Shown piece by piece: positions 1 through 6,564 of a stretch of 16,326 nt of DNA. The stretch comes from Bacteroidia bacterium (GTDB taxonomy: Bacteria > Bacteroidota > Bacteroidia > Bacteroidales > Rikenellaceae). Position 1 is the first letter of the stretch. Every line of letters begins with the position of its first letter. The position numbers were made by a program, and so were the translations under genes. The stretch is taken from the NCBI GenBank assembly GCA_025999315.1, contig BNXD01000034.1:1-16326 (forward strand), read 5' to 3'. The notes beneath the pieces are model-generated. The model ran no database searches. It had not been told where the DNA came from and saw only the letters and a program-made list of their open reading frames with translations.

Positions 1-52
1 CCTCTACCTGTTCGGTAGTGTAATTCTTTAGTTGTTTTACCTTACGTCCCAT
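1..52 (-). CDS. Partial gene, probable transposase N-terminus (left IS copy)
   Basis: An ATG at 52-50 on the minus strand opens a frame reading MGRKVKQLKNYTTEQVE before it leaves the window. The peptide is basic at its start and resembles the beginning of helix-turn-helix transposases of the IS630 type, but only 17 residues are visible, so the family is a guess. The identical start occurs at 16273 in the opposite orientation, so both copies are transcribed outward, away from the window. The leader between the -7 box and the ATG is about 28 bases. It could also be another repeated mobile-element gene. Confidence 0.5.
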   Translation of the reverse strand, partial: MGRKVKQLKNYTTEQVE

Positions 53-126
53 TGTCTTTCTGTTTAATCAGTGAGACTACAAAGATATAACTTATTTGGG
101 TAATTTAATAATATAATTTATATAAA
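1..126 (-). repeat. Left copy of terminal inverted repeat (insertion-sequence end)
   Basis: Bases 1-126 are the exact reverse complement of 16199-16324, so the window is bounded by two inverted copies of one element. Identity stops sharply at 126 (AAATCG here, ATTCC in the other copy), which marks the inner end of the element. The copy contains a Bacteroidetes -7 box (TATCTTTG read on the minus strand, 80-87) and the start of an outward-facing gene. This is seen directly; calling it an insertion sequence is inference from the shared gene start and the sharp boundary. Confidence 0.85.
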
Positions 127-131
127 AATCG

Positions 132-139
132 TATATTTG
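132..139 (+). promoter_or_regulatory. Possible -7 promoter box for the repeat lipoprotein
   Basis: TATATTTG fits the Bacteroidetes -7 consensus TAnnTTTG and lies 6 bases inside the IS boundary, about 86 bases before the lipoprotein ATG. No TTTG lies at the expected 19-21 base spacing; the nearest is in the IS end at 95-98. The IS insertion may have replaced the native -33 region. Confidence 0.3.
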
Positions 140-225
140 ATGGGTTTTCCTTTTATCTCCCCCATTCGTTGCCCGGGAACAATTTAACCCGCTATTTTTT
201 GACAACCGTCAAACCGCCAACCAAT

Positions 226-1371
226 ATGAATCACAACAACCTCAATTTCAGAAACACGCAGATCGCTCTTGTCATTTCGCTCGCCGTTCTGTCCGCCTGC
301 GGCAAAGACGCCCCGGCAGACAACATGGTGGACCCCCTCAATATAGAGGACTTCGGCACTGAGGCGATACCCAGGGCCAATGTATTCGATGTCCACAACG
401 CCGCCGAGTGGAACACCGCCACCGCAGTCATCGGCAGCAGTGGAAACAACAGGAACTATGTCATTAACGTCCTCGACAATTTCAGTCTGGAGGGTACATA
501 CGCTTCAACTTTCGGTATTGCAACAGGGATCAAGGTCTCCATTCGGGGCGAGAAGAAAATTTCGCTCAATTCCAACGGATGCCTGCTGGTGATATACACA
601 AACCAGACAGTCATCTCGAGAGAGACGACATTTGAGGGAAAAGACGAAAATGAATTACCATTGGTGCTGATTATGCGCGGTGAATTAATCATGCGCAGCG
701 GAGAGTTCAGCGGAAATTCCGCAGGTGGGATAGATATCCGTGGCGGCAGTTTCACCATGAATGGTGGAAAAATCAGCGGAAATTCTGCAATCACCAGCGG
801 CGGGGTGTCTGTTCTGAGCGGCAGTTTCACCATGAACGGAGGAGATATCCGTGAAAATACTGCAACTAACGCCGGCAGCGCCGGCGGTGGCGGCGGGGTG
901 TCTGTTCTGAGCGGCAGTTTCACCATGAACGGAGGAAGAATCAGCGGAAATACCTCAAAACCCGGTGGCGGTGGGGTGCTGGTCTTCGGCGGCAGTTTCA
1001 CCATGAACAGCGGAGAGATCCGTGAAAATACTGCAACCGGCAGAGGCGGCGGCGGGGTGTGTGTCCTGGAGGGCAGTTTCACCATGAACGGCGGAGAGAT
1101 CAGTGGAAACACTGCAAACTTCGGCGGTGGGGTATCTCTCTATGATTACACATTTTCCAAGACAGGCCTGTCGGTTATCTGCGGCAACAGCTCAAAAACT
1201 CATGTGGACGGCAGCGACAACAACACCGCCACTTCGGCCGACAGCGGAAGCGGCCATGCGGTGTATGTGGGTCTGTATCCGAACAGCGGCAAATTCCGCG
1301 ACGCCGCCGCCGAAGCGGGCGTCGACATGTACTATAACAGCGACACCGACTACGCCGGGTTTGAGAATTAG
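226..1371 (+). CDS. Surface lipoprotein with tandem GSFTMNGG-type repeats
   Basis: The 381-residue protein begins with a lipoprotein signal: MNHNNLNF, a hydrophobic stretch and the lipobox VLSAC with the lipidated Cys at residue 25. I chose the ATG at 226 over the one at 169 because it places the signal peptide at the N-terminus. From about residue 150 to 305 it carries repeats of the form GGSFTMNGGxISGNTAxxxGGGVxV, rich in Gly, Ser and Asn, which suggests a right-handed beta-helix exposed on the cell surface. The C-terminal 75 residues lack the repeat and end in DTDYAGFEN. Similar repeats occur in adhesin-like and polymorphic outer-membrane proteins; no catalytic motif is visible. It stands alone, next to the left IS copy and convergent with the transporter gene. 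Function unknown; adhesion or surface display is inference. Confidence 0.8.
   Translation: MNHNNLNFRNTQIALVISLAVLSACGKDAPADNMVDPLNIEDFGTEAIPRANVFDVHNAAEWNTATAVIGSSGNNRNYVINVLDNFSLEGTYASTFGIATGIKVSIRGEKKISLNSNGCLLVIYTNQTVISRETTFEGKDENELPLVLIMRGELIMRSGEFSGNSAGGIDIRGGSFTMNGGKISGNSAITSGGVSVLSGSFTMNGGDIRENTATNAGSAGGGGGVSVLSGSFTMNGGRISGNTSKPGGGGVLVFGGSFTMNSGEIRENTATGRGGGGVCVLEGSFTMNGGEISGNTANFGGGVSLYDYTFSKTGLSVICGNSSKTHVDGSDNNTATSADSGSGHAVYVGLYPNSGKFRDAAAEAGVDMYYNSDTDYAGFEN
742..1128 (+). repeat. In-frame tandem coding repeats
   Basis: GGCAGTTTCACCATGA recurs at 745, 820, 913, 991 and 1072. The spacings of 75, 93, 78 and 81 bases are all multiples of three, so units vary by whole codons. The differences sit mostly in the Gly-rich linker. 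A degenerate unit (GELIMRSGEFSGNSA) precedes the first full one. The array could expand or contract by slippage without breaking the frame. Confidence 0.85.
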
Positions 1372-1404
1372 GAAAAACCGTCCGGCAACTTCTCGAGACG
1401 CGAC

Positions 1405-1560
1405 TTAAAACAGCAGGTCCGGGATTCTGACGATGATCCGCTTTTCGGCCTCGTAGAGGTCGGCGGCCCGCAGCCACCCCCTGCGAAGGGCCGCAATCCA
1501 GACCGTTACGCCCTTCGCCTGTGGCTGCGGGGGCGAGGTTCGACAATGCGTCCCTCCGCT
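1405..1560 (-). pseudogene. Possible C-terminal gene remnant
   Basis: In the otherwise empty 1372-1713 stretch, one minus-strand frame ends at a TAA (1407-1405) and its last 30 or so codons look coding: GC-rich third positions and a peptide reading TVWIAALRRGWLRAAD followed by LYEAEKRIIVRIPDLLF. There is no ATG start before an upstream in-frame stop, so if real it is a truncated tail. I do not recognise the family. The rest of 1372-1713 shows no gene and no clear terminator. Confidence 0.25.
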
Positions 1561-1713
1561 GGCTGCAAGCCGCAAAAGACCCTGTTACCGCAAATACGCA
1601 TGACAAGTTGTATGTTGCATGCTTTAACAATTAACGTGTCCTTATTACAATTCTTTTCGCATAGACATTATTAATGCGTCGACCCGCCCCCTGCCTCTCC
1701 CCTGCACGTCAGG

Positions 1714-3192
1714 TTATTTGTGCATATCGGTTACCCGGTACATCCGCATGAAAGTGGGTATCGGCATCCCCACCCTGTCCTTGAAGCGCGAGGCGGCGAT
1801 AAGTATCAGCACTAAAACCCCCAAAACGATGCTCCACCCGAACAGCTCGCGCAGGGCGACGGTCATCGACGGGTGGAGGGACGTTTGCGCCTCCAGCGCC
1901 CGCGTGTAGATCGCCTCGCCCAGCGGCCCGCCGATGCCGGTGCGGACAAAGCCAAGGATGCACAGCACCTGAAAATAGTTGCGCAACGGCACGGTAGCCT
2001 GCGCATAGGTCGTCAGCGAGATGAATACCATCACGTGGCCAATCCCGCAACATATCAGCGGCAAATAGAGCCGCCAGGTCTCCATGCCGGGCGTGAGGAG
2101 CGTGTACATCATTGCGGCATAGAGCGTCACCAGCGCCATGCCGACGAAACAGACCAGCTTGTGGTGCCATTTGAGTTTCGCGAGGGCAAACCACGAGAAC
2201 AGCGCCCCCAGCAGCATCCCCACCACATCGAACCGGTAGAGATTGACGGCGTTCAACTGGTCCAAATGCAGCACCGCACCGGTAAAGACATTCTGCAGAA
2301 CATGTTGCGAGGCCAGCAGAACATCCAGGAACAGGAATAGCAGCAGCAGATTGACAATGTTTCGCGCCCGGAAGGCCTCCGGATCGATGAACGGATGCCG
2401 AATGTGCCGCATCCTGAGCATGTTGGCCGCCAGCGCAAGGCACGAGATCCCCGCCGCGGCGCGAATGCGCGGTGAGTGGAACCACTCCAGCTGCTGGCCG
2501 TACTGCGCCACAAAGATCGCCGCGAGGACAAACGTCGCCCAAAGCGCCATCCCGAGCCAGTCGACGCCGTAGAGCGGCATGCGCGGCATCGGACGAAAAG
2601 GACGCATCAGCACACAGGCCCCGAGCAGGACGACCAGCAACAGCCCGGCCGCCGCATAGTGTATGTACGGCCAGCTATAGTAGTACATTATGTAGCTGGC
2701 CGCGATGTCGAACACGTGAACGAATCCCAGCACCACAAAGAATACCAGCGACAGGAATACGGCGTAGTTGTGTGTCGGAGCGACCCGCGGCAATATCGAC
2801 GAGAAGCACTCGAAGGTGCCCCACAGCCTGAAAAACCCCGCAACGAAGCAGAGAACCGTCAGCACGGGCATCGACCGAACGTGCGGCACGACAAGGTTGA
2901 CGGCCGTCAACACCACTGCGGCCACCATCAGGCACGTGCGGTTGGTGAAACGGAACTTGAGCCTGAAGGCCAGCGGAAAGTAGAGCGTCAGCCCCACAAG
3001 CACCGTGTTGCCCAGCATCCGCACATCGTCGGGGGTGAGCGACAGAGTACCCGCCACACTCTCCATGGCGGCAAAGTATATCCCGCCCGAGAACTGAAAG
3101 CACATCAGGAACAGAATATATATCCAGAACCGCGCTCCGTCGGGCACCCACTCGCGAAAGGACATGAAACGGAAAGGTTGTTGCATATTCAT
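1714..3192 (-). CDS. MFS drug-type transporter, DHA2/EmrB-like
   Basis: This 492-residue protein is strongly hydrophobic, with about 14 membrane segments spread from residue 23 to 475, the topology of the DHA2 (EmrB) branch of the major facilitator superfamily. Such proteins sit in the inner membrane and export drugs or other small molecules in exchange for protons, usually with an EmrA/HlyD adaptor and a TolC channel. Both partners lie on the same strand at 5527-7874. I took the ATG at 3192; a TTG at 3201 and an ATG at 3186 are alternatives. The start lies only about 10 bases from the end of a repeat element (3203), so the native upstream region is probably lost and the source of its transcription is unclear. 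The substrate cannot be read from the sequence. Confidence 0.85.
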   Translation of the reverse strand: MNMQQPFRFMSFREWVPDGARFWIYILFLMCFQFSGGIYFAAMESVAGTLSLTPDDVRMLGNTVLVGLTLYFPLAFRLKFRFTNRTCLMVAAVVLTAVNLVVPHVRSMPVLTVLCFVAGFFRLWGTFECFSSILPRVAPTHNYAVFLSLVFFVVLGFVHVFDIAASYIMYYYSWPYIHYAAAGLLLVVLLGACVLMRPFRPMPRMPLYGVDWLGMALWATFVLAAIFVAQYGQQLEWFHSPRIRAAAGISCLALAANMLRMRHIRHPFIDPEAFRARNIVNLLLLFLFLDVLLASQHVLQNVFTGAVLHLDQLNAVNLYRFDVVGMLLGALFSWFALAKLKWHHKLVCFVGMALVTLYAAMMYTLLTPGMETWRLYLPLICCGIGHVMVFISLTTYAQATVPLRNYFQVLCILGFVRTGIGGPLGEAIYTRALEAQTSLHPSMTVALRELFGWSIVLGVLVLILIAASRFKDRVGMPIPTFMRMYRVTDMHK

Positions 3193-3202
3193 AATTATCA
3201 AT

Positions 3203-3912
3203 AATGCGAATTAACAGTTGAAACTTACCATGTCATGCTGAGCGAAGTCTTCCCGGCGCTGCGAGCGAGGACAGAGTCGAACTTGTTCGAGCCATGCCGA
3301 ACCGCGAGGAGGAAGCCGAAGGCAACCATCTCCGCCCATGTCATGCTGAGCGAAGTCGAAGCATCTCACACACAGCATTGCCGAGACCCTTCACTTCGTT
3401 CAGGGTGACATGAAAAGGGCTTCGTTCAGGGCACATAACATTAAAAGTCGAACTCACAATATGTCATGCTGAGCGAAGTCGAAGCATCTAAAAAAGACTG
3501 ACATGGCAGCATCGCCGAGACCCTTCGACTTCGCTCAGGGTGACATGAAAAGGGCTTCGTTCAGGGCAACATAACATTAAAAGTCGAACTCACAATATGT
3601 CATGCTGAGCGAAGTCGAAGCATCTAAAAAAGACTGACATGGCAGCATCGCCGAGACCCTTCACTTCGTTCAGGGTGACATGAAAAGGGCTTCGTTCAGG
3701 GCAACATAACATTAAAAGTCGAACTCACAATATGTCATGCTGAGCGAAGTCGAAGCATCTAAAAAAGACTGACATGGCAGTATTGCCGAGACCCTTCGAC
3801 TTCGCTCAGGGTGACATGAAAAGAGTTTCGCTTGAGGGTGACATAACATAAAAATTGATTAAGCAATAAAATATTGATAATCAAATATAAGTTTCGACCG
3901 TTAATTCGCATT
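3203..3912. repeat. Palindromic repeat cluster bounded by terminal inverted repeats (cluster 1)
   Basis: The 25 bases at 3203-3227 (beginning AATGCGAATTAAC) match the reverse complement of 3888-3912 at 23 of 25 positions. Between them lie several copies of a palindromic repeat: TGTCATGCTGAGCGAAGTC on one arm and GACTTCGCTCAGGGTGACAT on the other. No gene is present. It resembles a miniature element or an array of interspersed palindromes. Clusters with the same plan lie at 4474-4887 and 11481-11905. Confidence 0.75.
3339..3850. repeat. Tandem array of about 136-bp units
   Basis: Units begin with TGTCATGCTGAGCGAAGTC at 3339, 3462, 3598 and 3733, giving lengths of 123, 136, 135 and about 118 bases. 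Each unit can fold into a hairpin, since the opening GCTGAGCGAAGTCGAAGCATC is complementary, with mismatches, to the closing CCCTTCGACTTCGCTCAGGG. The two central units are nearly identical; the first and last have diverged. A further partial unit lies at 3231-3338. Confidence 0.8.
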
Positions 3913-3931
3913 CATACTTCAAAGTCTACTG

Positions 3932-3973
3932 AGACCGCTACGCGCGGGGCGGTCCTTTTTTTAAAAAAGGACC
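3932..3973. terminator. Probable bidirectional terminator
   Basis: GACCGC and GCGGTC form a GC stem followed by seven T on the plus strand. Overlapping it, GGTCC-T7-A6-GGACC (3951-3973) forms an A/T-rich hairpin readable from either side. It lies about 30 bases after the marR stop codon on the minus strand, so it is placed to end the marR transcript. Confidence 0.5.
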
Positions 3974-4002
3974 AAACGACGCCCGCCTTTTCGCTATTAT
4001 TC

Positions 4003-4467
4003 TCATTGTTTTATCAGAGCCACCAAAGTTTCATTAAACTTATCCGCGGTGTCGCCTAATAATGCAAAAAATTCTTTATCTACGGTCTCTACTGTAACTA
4101 CGGCTTTTTTTATGATTTCTTTTCCCTGTTCCGTAATGTCAATTTTCTTCGCTCTTGTATCGGCTAAATCTTCCTTTCTCTGAATTAACCCTTTCTTCTG
4201 CAATGTTCTTAAAACAGTAGAAGTTGTCATGGGGTCTATCTTTGAGTTTGACGACAAGACAATTTGTGTAACTTCTTGCCCGTGTAATTTTAACCAATGA
4301 AGACAGGTCAATAAAACATACTGAGAGTGGGTCAAGTCATATTGTTTTAATGAATCCCTGATCTTGCGTTGCCACAAAGAGGTAACTTGCCATAACAAAA
4401 AGCCCGAACTGTCTTCCGCGTTTTCTACGCTGAAAGTATTATCAATAGATTCCATTTTAAATAACAT
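4003..4467 (-). CDS. MarR-family transcriptional regulator
   Basis: The 154-residue protein has the usual MarR length. Helices before residue 60 (including LTHSQYVLLTCLHWLK) form the dimer part. The winged helix-turn-helix spans about residues 62-125, with the recognition region IDPMTTSTVLRTLQKKGLI and the wing RKEDLADTRAKKIDITEQG. MarR proteins bind operator DNA as dimers and commonly repress efflux or stress genes until a small ligand binds. An ATG at 4455 is an alternative start. The gene is clearly more AT-rich than the efflux genes and sits between inverted repeat clusters (3203-3912 and 4474-4887), signs of acquisition. It may control the SRPBCC gene or the split efflux operon; no operator was found. 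Confidence 0.88.
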   Translation of the reverse strand: MLFKMESIDNTFSVENAEDSSGFLLWQVTSLWQRKIRDSLKQYDLTHSQYVLLTCLHWLKLHGQEVTQIVLSSNSKIDPMTTSTVLRTLQKKGLIQRKEDLADTRAKKIDITEQGKEIIKKAVVTVETVDKEFFALLGDTADKFNETLVALIKQ

Positions 4468-4473
4468 GAATTT

Positions 4474-4887
4474 TGTGAATTGACAGTTGAATTTTGCATT
4501 TGATCATCAATACCTTATCGCGCCATCAATTTTTATGGCCTACACACTGAACAAAACTCTTTTCATGTCACCCTGAGCGAAGTCGAAGGGTCTCGGCAAA
4601 ACATTATGTGTGAGATGCTTCGACTGCGCTCAGCATGACATATTATATTTCAATCTCTATTATCTTTAATGTCACCCTGAGCGGAACAAAGTGTAGTCGA
4701 AGGGTCTCGGAAATGCTGTTAAATCTATCTTTTCGAGATGGTTGCTTTCGGCTTCCTCCTCGCGGCTCGGCATAGCTCGAACAAGTTCGACTCTGCCCTC
4801 GCTCGCAGCGTCGGTCCGACTGCGCTCAGCATGACATGCGGGGTAGAGTCAGCATGACATTTCGAGTTTCAACTACTTCTTCGCATA
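4474..4887. repeat. Palindromic repeat cluster 2
   Basis: TGTGAATTGACAGTTGAA at 4474-4491 and the reverse complement of GAGTTTCAACTACTTCTTCGCATA (split here: GAGTTTCAAC, TACTTCTTCGCATA; 4864-4887) resemble the ends of cluster 1. Inside are palindromic units at about 4566-4640 and 4670-4710. A 104-bp segment (4735-4838) is inverted relative to 3229-3332 with 95 of 104 bases matching by hand alignment. No gene is present; 4888-5010 downstream also holds no supported gene. Confidence 0.65.
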
Positions 4888-5010
4888 ACTTTGTCTTCGG
4901 CAATCATAGCGGCAGTTTGGGGAGTAATATCTTTTGTTTTGACAGCTCAAAGACATCAAAAACTCAGCTATTTACCTAATATCAAAGTCATTATAATTCA
5001 CAAACTCACG

Positions 5011-5436
5011 TTAAATAATTATTTTTTGCGCCGCCTTTATTTGCTCTATCATGTCAGCAGGCAGGTCATCTACTATTTTTTGAGCCACAAGTTTGCGCCA
5101 CAAAAAGCCTAAAATTCCAACGACCGTCATGGTTGTTGTAACTTTCAATCCTTCAGGCGTTTGTTCAAAAGTGTGTTTGCCATACATTTTTGCTAAAGGA
5201 AACACCGTGAGATCTGTAAATTCTTCATTTTCGACAGTTTTATAAATTTTTATTTTTATTTTCGGGCCGCCTTTTGGCTGAAAAATATAAACATTGCCTG
5301 CCTCAAATTTGCCTTCCAAACTTGCAAATTCAACACTTTTGTCCCATGTAGCCCAACTGTTTACGTCCGACCACAGTTTCCACATTTGTTCTTTTGCAAC
5401 CTCGTTGGTTAGGATTGAATGAGATTTTGTCCACAT
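5011..5436 (-). CDS. SRPBCC-fold protein (polyketide cyclase/dehydrase-like)
   Basis: This 141-residue protein has the length and pattern of the SRPBCC (START/Bet v 1-like) helix-grip fold: an N-terminal strand (SHSILTNEV), a short helix with the motif MWKLWSDVNSWATWDKSVE, alternating beta strands in the middle, and a C-terminal amphipathic helix (LPADMIEQIKAAQKI). These proteins bind hydrophobic ligands in an internal cavity; many annotated as polyketide cyclase have no proven enzyme activity. It is AT-rich, lies between hlyD and marR on the same strand, and has its own -7 box at 5479-5486. Pairing with a nearby MarR gene suggests a joint role in handling a small hydrophobic compound, but that is inference. 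Confidence 0.8.
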   Translation of the reverse strand: MWTKSHSILTNEVAKEQMWKLWSDVNSWATWDKSVEFASLEGKFEAGNVYIFQPKGGPKIKIKIYKTVENEEFTDLTVFPLAKMYGKHTFEQTPEGLKVTTTMTVVGILGFLWRKLVAQKIVDDLPADMIEQIKAAQKIII

Positions 5437-5478
5437 AATTATAATTTTTTAAATTAACAGATAAAATATTGCCAACTG

Positions 5479-5486
5479 CAAAGATA
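5479..5486 (-). promoter_or_regulatory. -7 promoter box for the SRPBCC gene
   Basis: Read on the minus strand this is TATCTTTG, a match to the Bacteroidetes TAnnTTTG box, 43 bases before the ATG. No TTTG is obvious at the ideal -33 spacing. It suggests the gene can be transcribed apart from hlyD. Confidence 0.5.
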
Positions 5487-5526
5487 ATAAAAAATAATAT
5501 GCGAATATATAATAAGTGTACTTATT

Positions 5527-6564
5527 TTAATTTTTCTTCAATACCTTGCACTCCACATTCATCCCCGAGCCTGCTCTGGCCAAAAGTGTGCTGTCGTTGT
5601 TTTCGGTGAAGATGATCTTGACGGGGATGCGTTGCTCGGTCTTGACGAAATTGCCGATCGAGTTGTCGTGCGAGGCGGGCGAATATTCCGCTCCGGTGGC
5701 GGCGGAGATCGCCGCCACCCTCCCCTCAAAACGGGTGTCGGGGAAGGCGTCGATGCGCATCTCCACGCGGCTGCCGAGGTGCATATGGCGCAGTTGCGTC
5801 TCACGATAGTTGGCTATCACCCACTTGTCGTGGCTGTCCACCACCGTGAGCAGCGTCTGCCCCGGCATCACCAGCTCGCCCTCCAGGACGGTTTTGCGCG
5901 AGGCATAGCCGTCGCATGGGGCCATAATGACGGTGTAGGAGAGGTTCAGCTCGGCCAGCTCCAACGCCGCGCGACACAGGTCTGTCTGGGCGTCGTTTTG
6001 GGCAAGCCGCTGAGTCTGTTCTTCTTTGGTCAGGCGGGTGGTCTGTTTTTGCCGCTGCATGGTCTCCAGTTTTGCCTGCAGCGATTCGTACTGCGTCCGC
6101 ACGGCGTCGTACTGTTGGCGGGTTACGGCGTCGTTTTCAAACAGCTTTTTGTAGCGTGTGTGATCGTTTTGGGCATTTGCCAGCAACACCCTGACCTCCT
6201 CGATAGTCGCATCGCTGACAGCGAGGTTGTTGGTCGTTGTCGAGATGCTCCTGCCCATAGCCTGTCGGCCGGCCAGCGCGTTCTGCAGATCGGACCGGGC
6301 CTGCGCCAGACGCAGCCGGAACTCGGCATCCTCTATCACCACAAGCGTGTCGCCCTTGTGCACAGGCTGAAACTCGTCGAAACGCACCTCGCGAACAAAG
6401 CCCTGCACGCGACTGCTCACCGCAACGATATTCTGGTGCACCCGCGCATTGTTGGTCCACTCGCCGCCGATATGGATAAACAACGAGGCGATCCACGCCA
6501 CGCCACATGCCATCAGCGCGATGATAACGATGTTGGCTGCGATCTTTTTCTGTCCCCTGTTCAT
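5527..6564 (-). CDS. HlyD/EmrA-type membrane fusion protein
   Basis: The 345-residue protein has one N-terminal membrane anchor (about residues 11-30), then the first half of a lipoyl/barrel-sandwich domain (VSSRVQGFVREV, GDTLVVIEDAEF), a long Gln-rich coiled-coil hairpin (about 80-205), the second lipoyl half (VIMAPCDGYASRKTVLEGELV) and a beta-barrel region with the family's VIANYRETQL signature. It would link the inner-membrane MFS pump to the TolC channel across the periplasm. Its ATG overlaps the tolC stop by four bases, so the two are translationally coupled. The expected third member, the MFS gene, is displaced to 1714-3192 by an insert that begins right after this gene. Compared with the neighbouring SRPBCC gene its base use is GC-rich. 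Confidence 0.9.
   Translation of the reverse strand: MNRGQKKIAANIVIIALMACGVAWIASLFIHIGGEWTNNARVHQNIVAVSSRVQGFVREVRFDEFQPVHKGDTLVVIEDAEFRLRLAQARSDLQNALAGRQAMGRSISTTTNNLAVSDATIEEVRVLLANAQNDHTRYKKLFENDAVTRQQYDAVRTQYESLQAKLETMQRQKQTTRLTKEEQTQRLAQNDAQTDLCRAALELAELNLSYTVIMAPCDGYASRKTVLEGELVMPGQTLLTVVDSHDKWVIANYRETQLRHMHLGSRVEMRIDAFPDTRFEGRVAAISAATGAEYSPASHDNSIGNFVKTEQRIPVKIIFTENNDSTLLARAGSGMNVECKVLKKN

Noticed and set aside
456..1112. Long minus-strand open frame with Pro-rich repeats opposite the lipoprotein repeats
   Set aside because: It is the antisense of the in-frame repeats; the plus strand has the signal peptide, lipobox and start.
2476..3204. 242-codon plus-strand open frame opposite the MFS gene
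   Set aside because: The product is His/Arg/Gln-rich without any fold pattern; the minus strand encodes a clear 14-segment membrane protein.
3339..3850. CRISPR array
   Set aside because: The whole 136-bp unit repeats with no unique spacers, the period is too long, and no cas gene is present.
4891..5010. Plus-strand hydrophobic frame starting TTG (SSAIIAAVWGVISFVLTA)
   Set aside because: It briefly resembles a membrane segment but soon becomes the antisense of the SRPBCC gene; too little to call a gene remnant.
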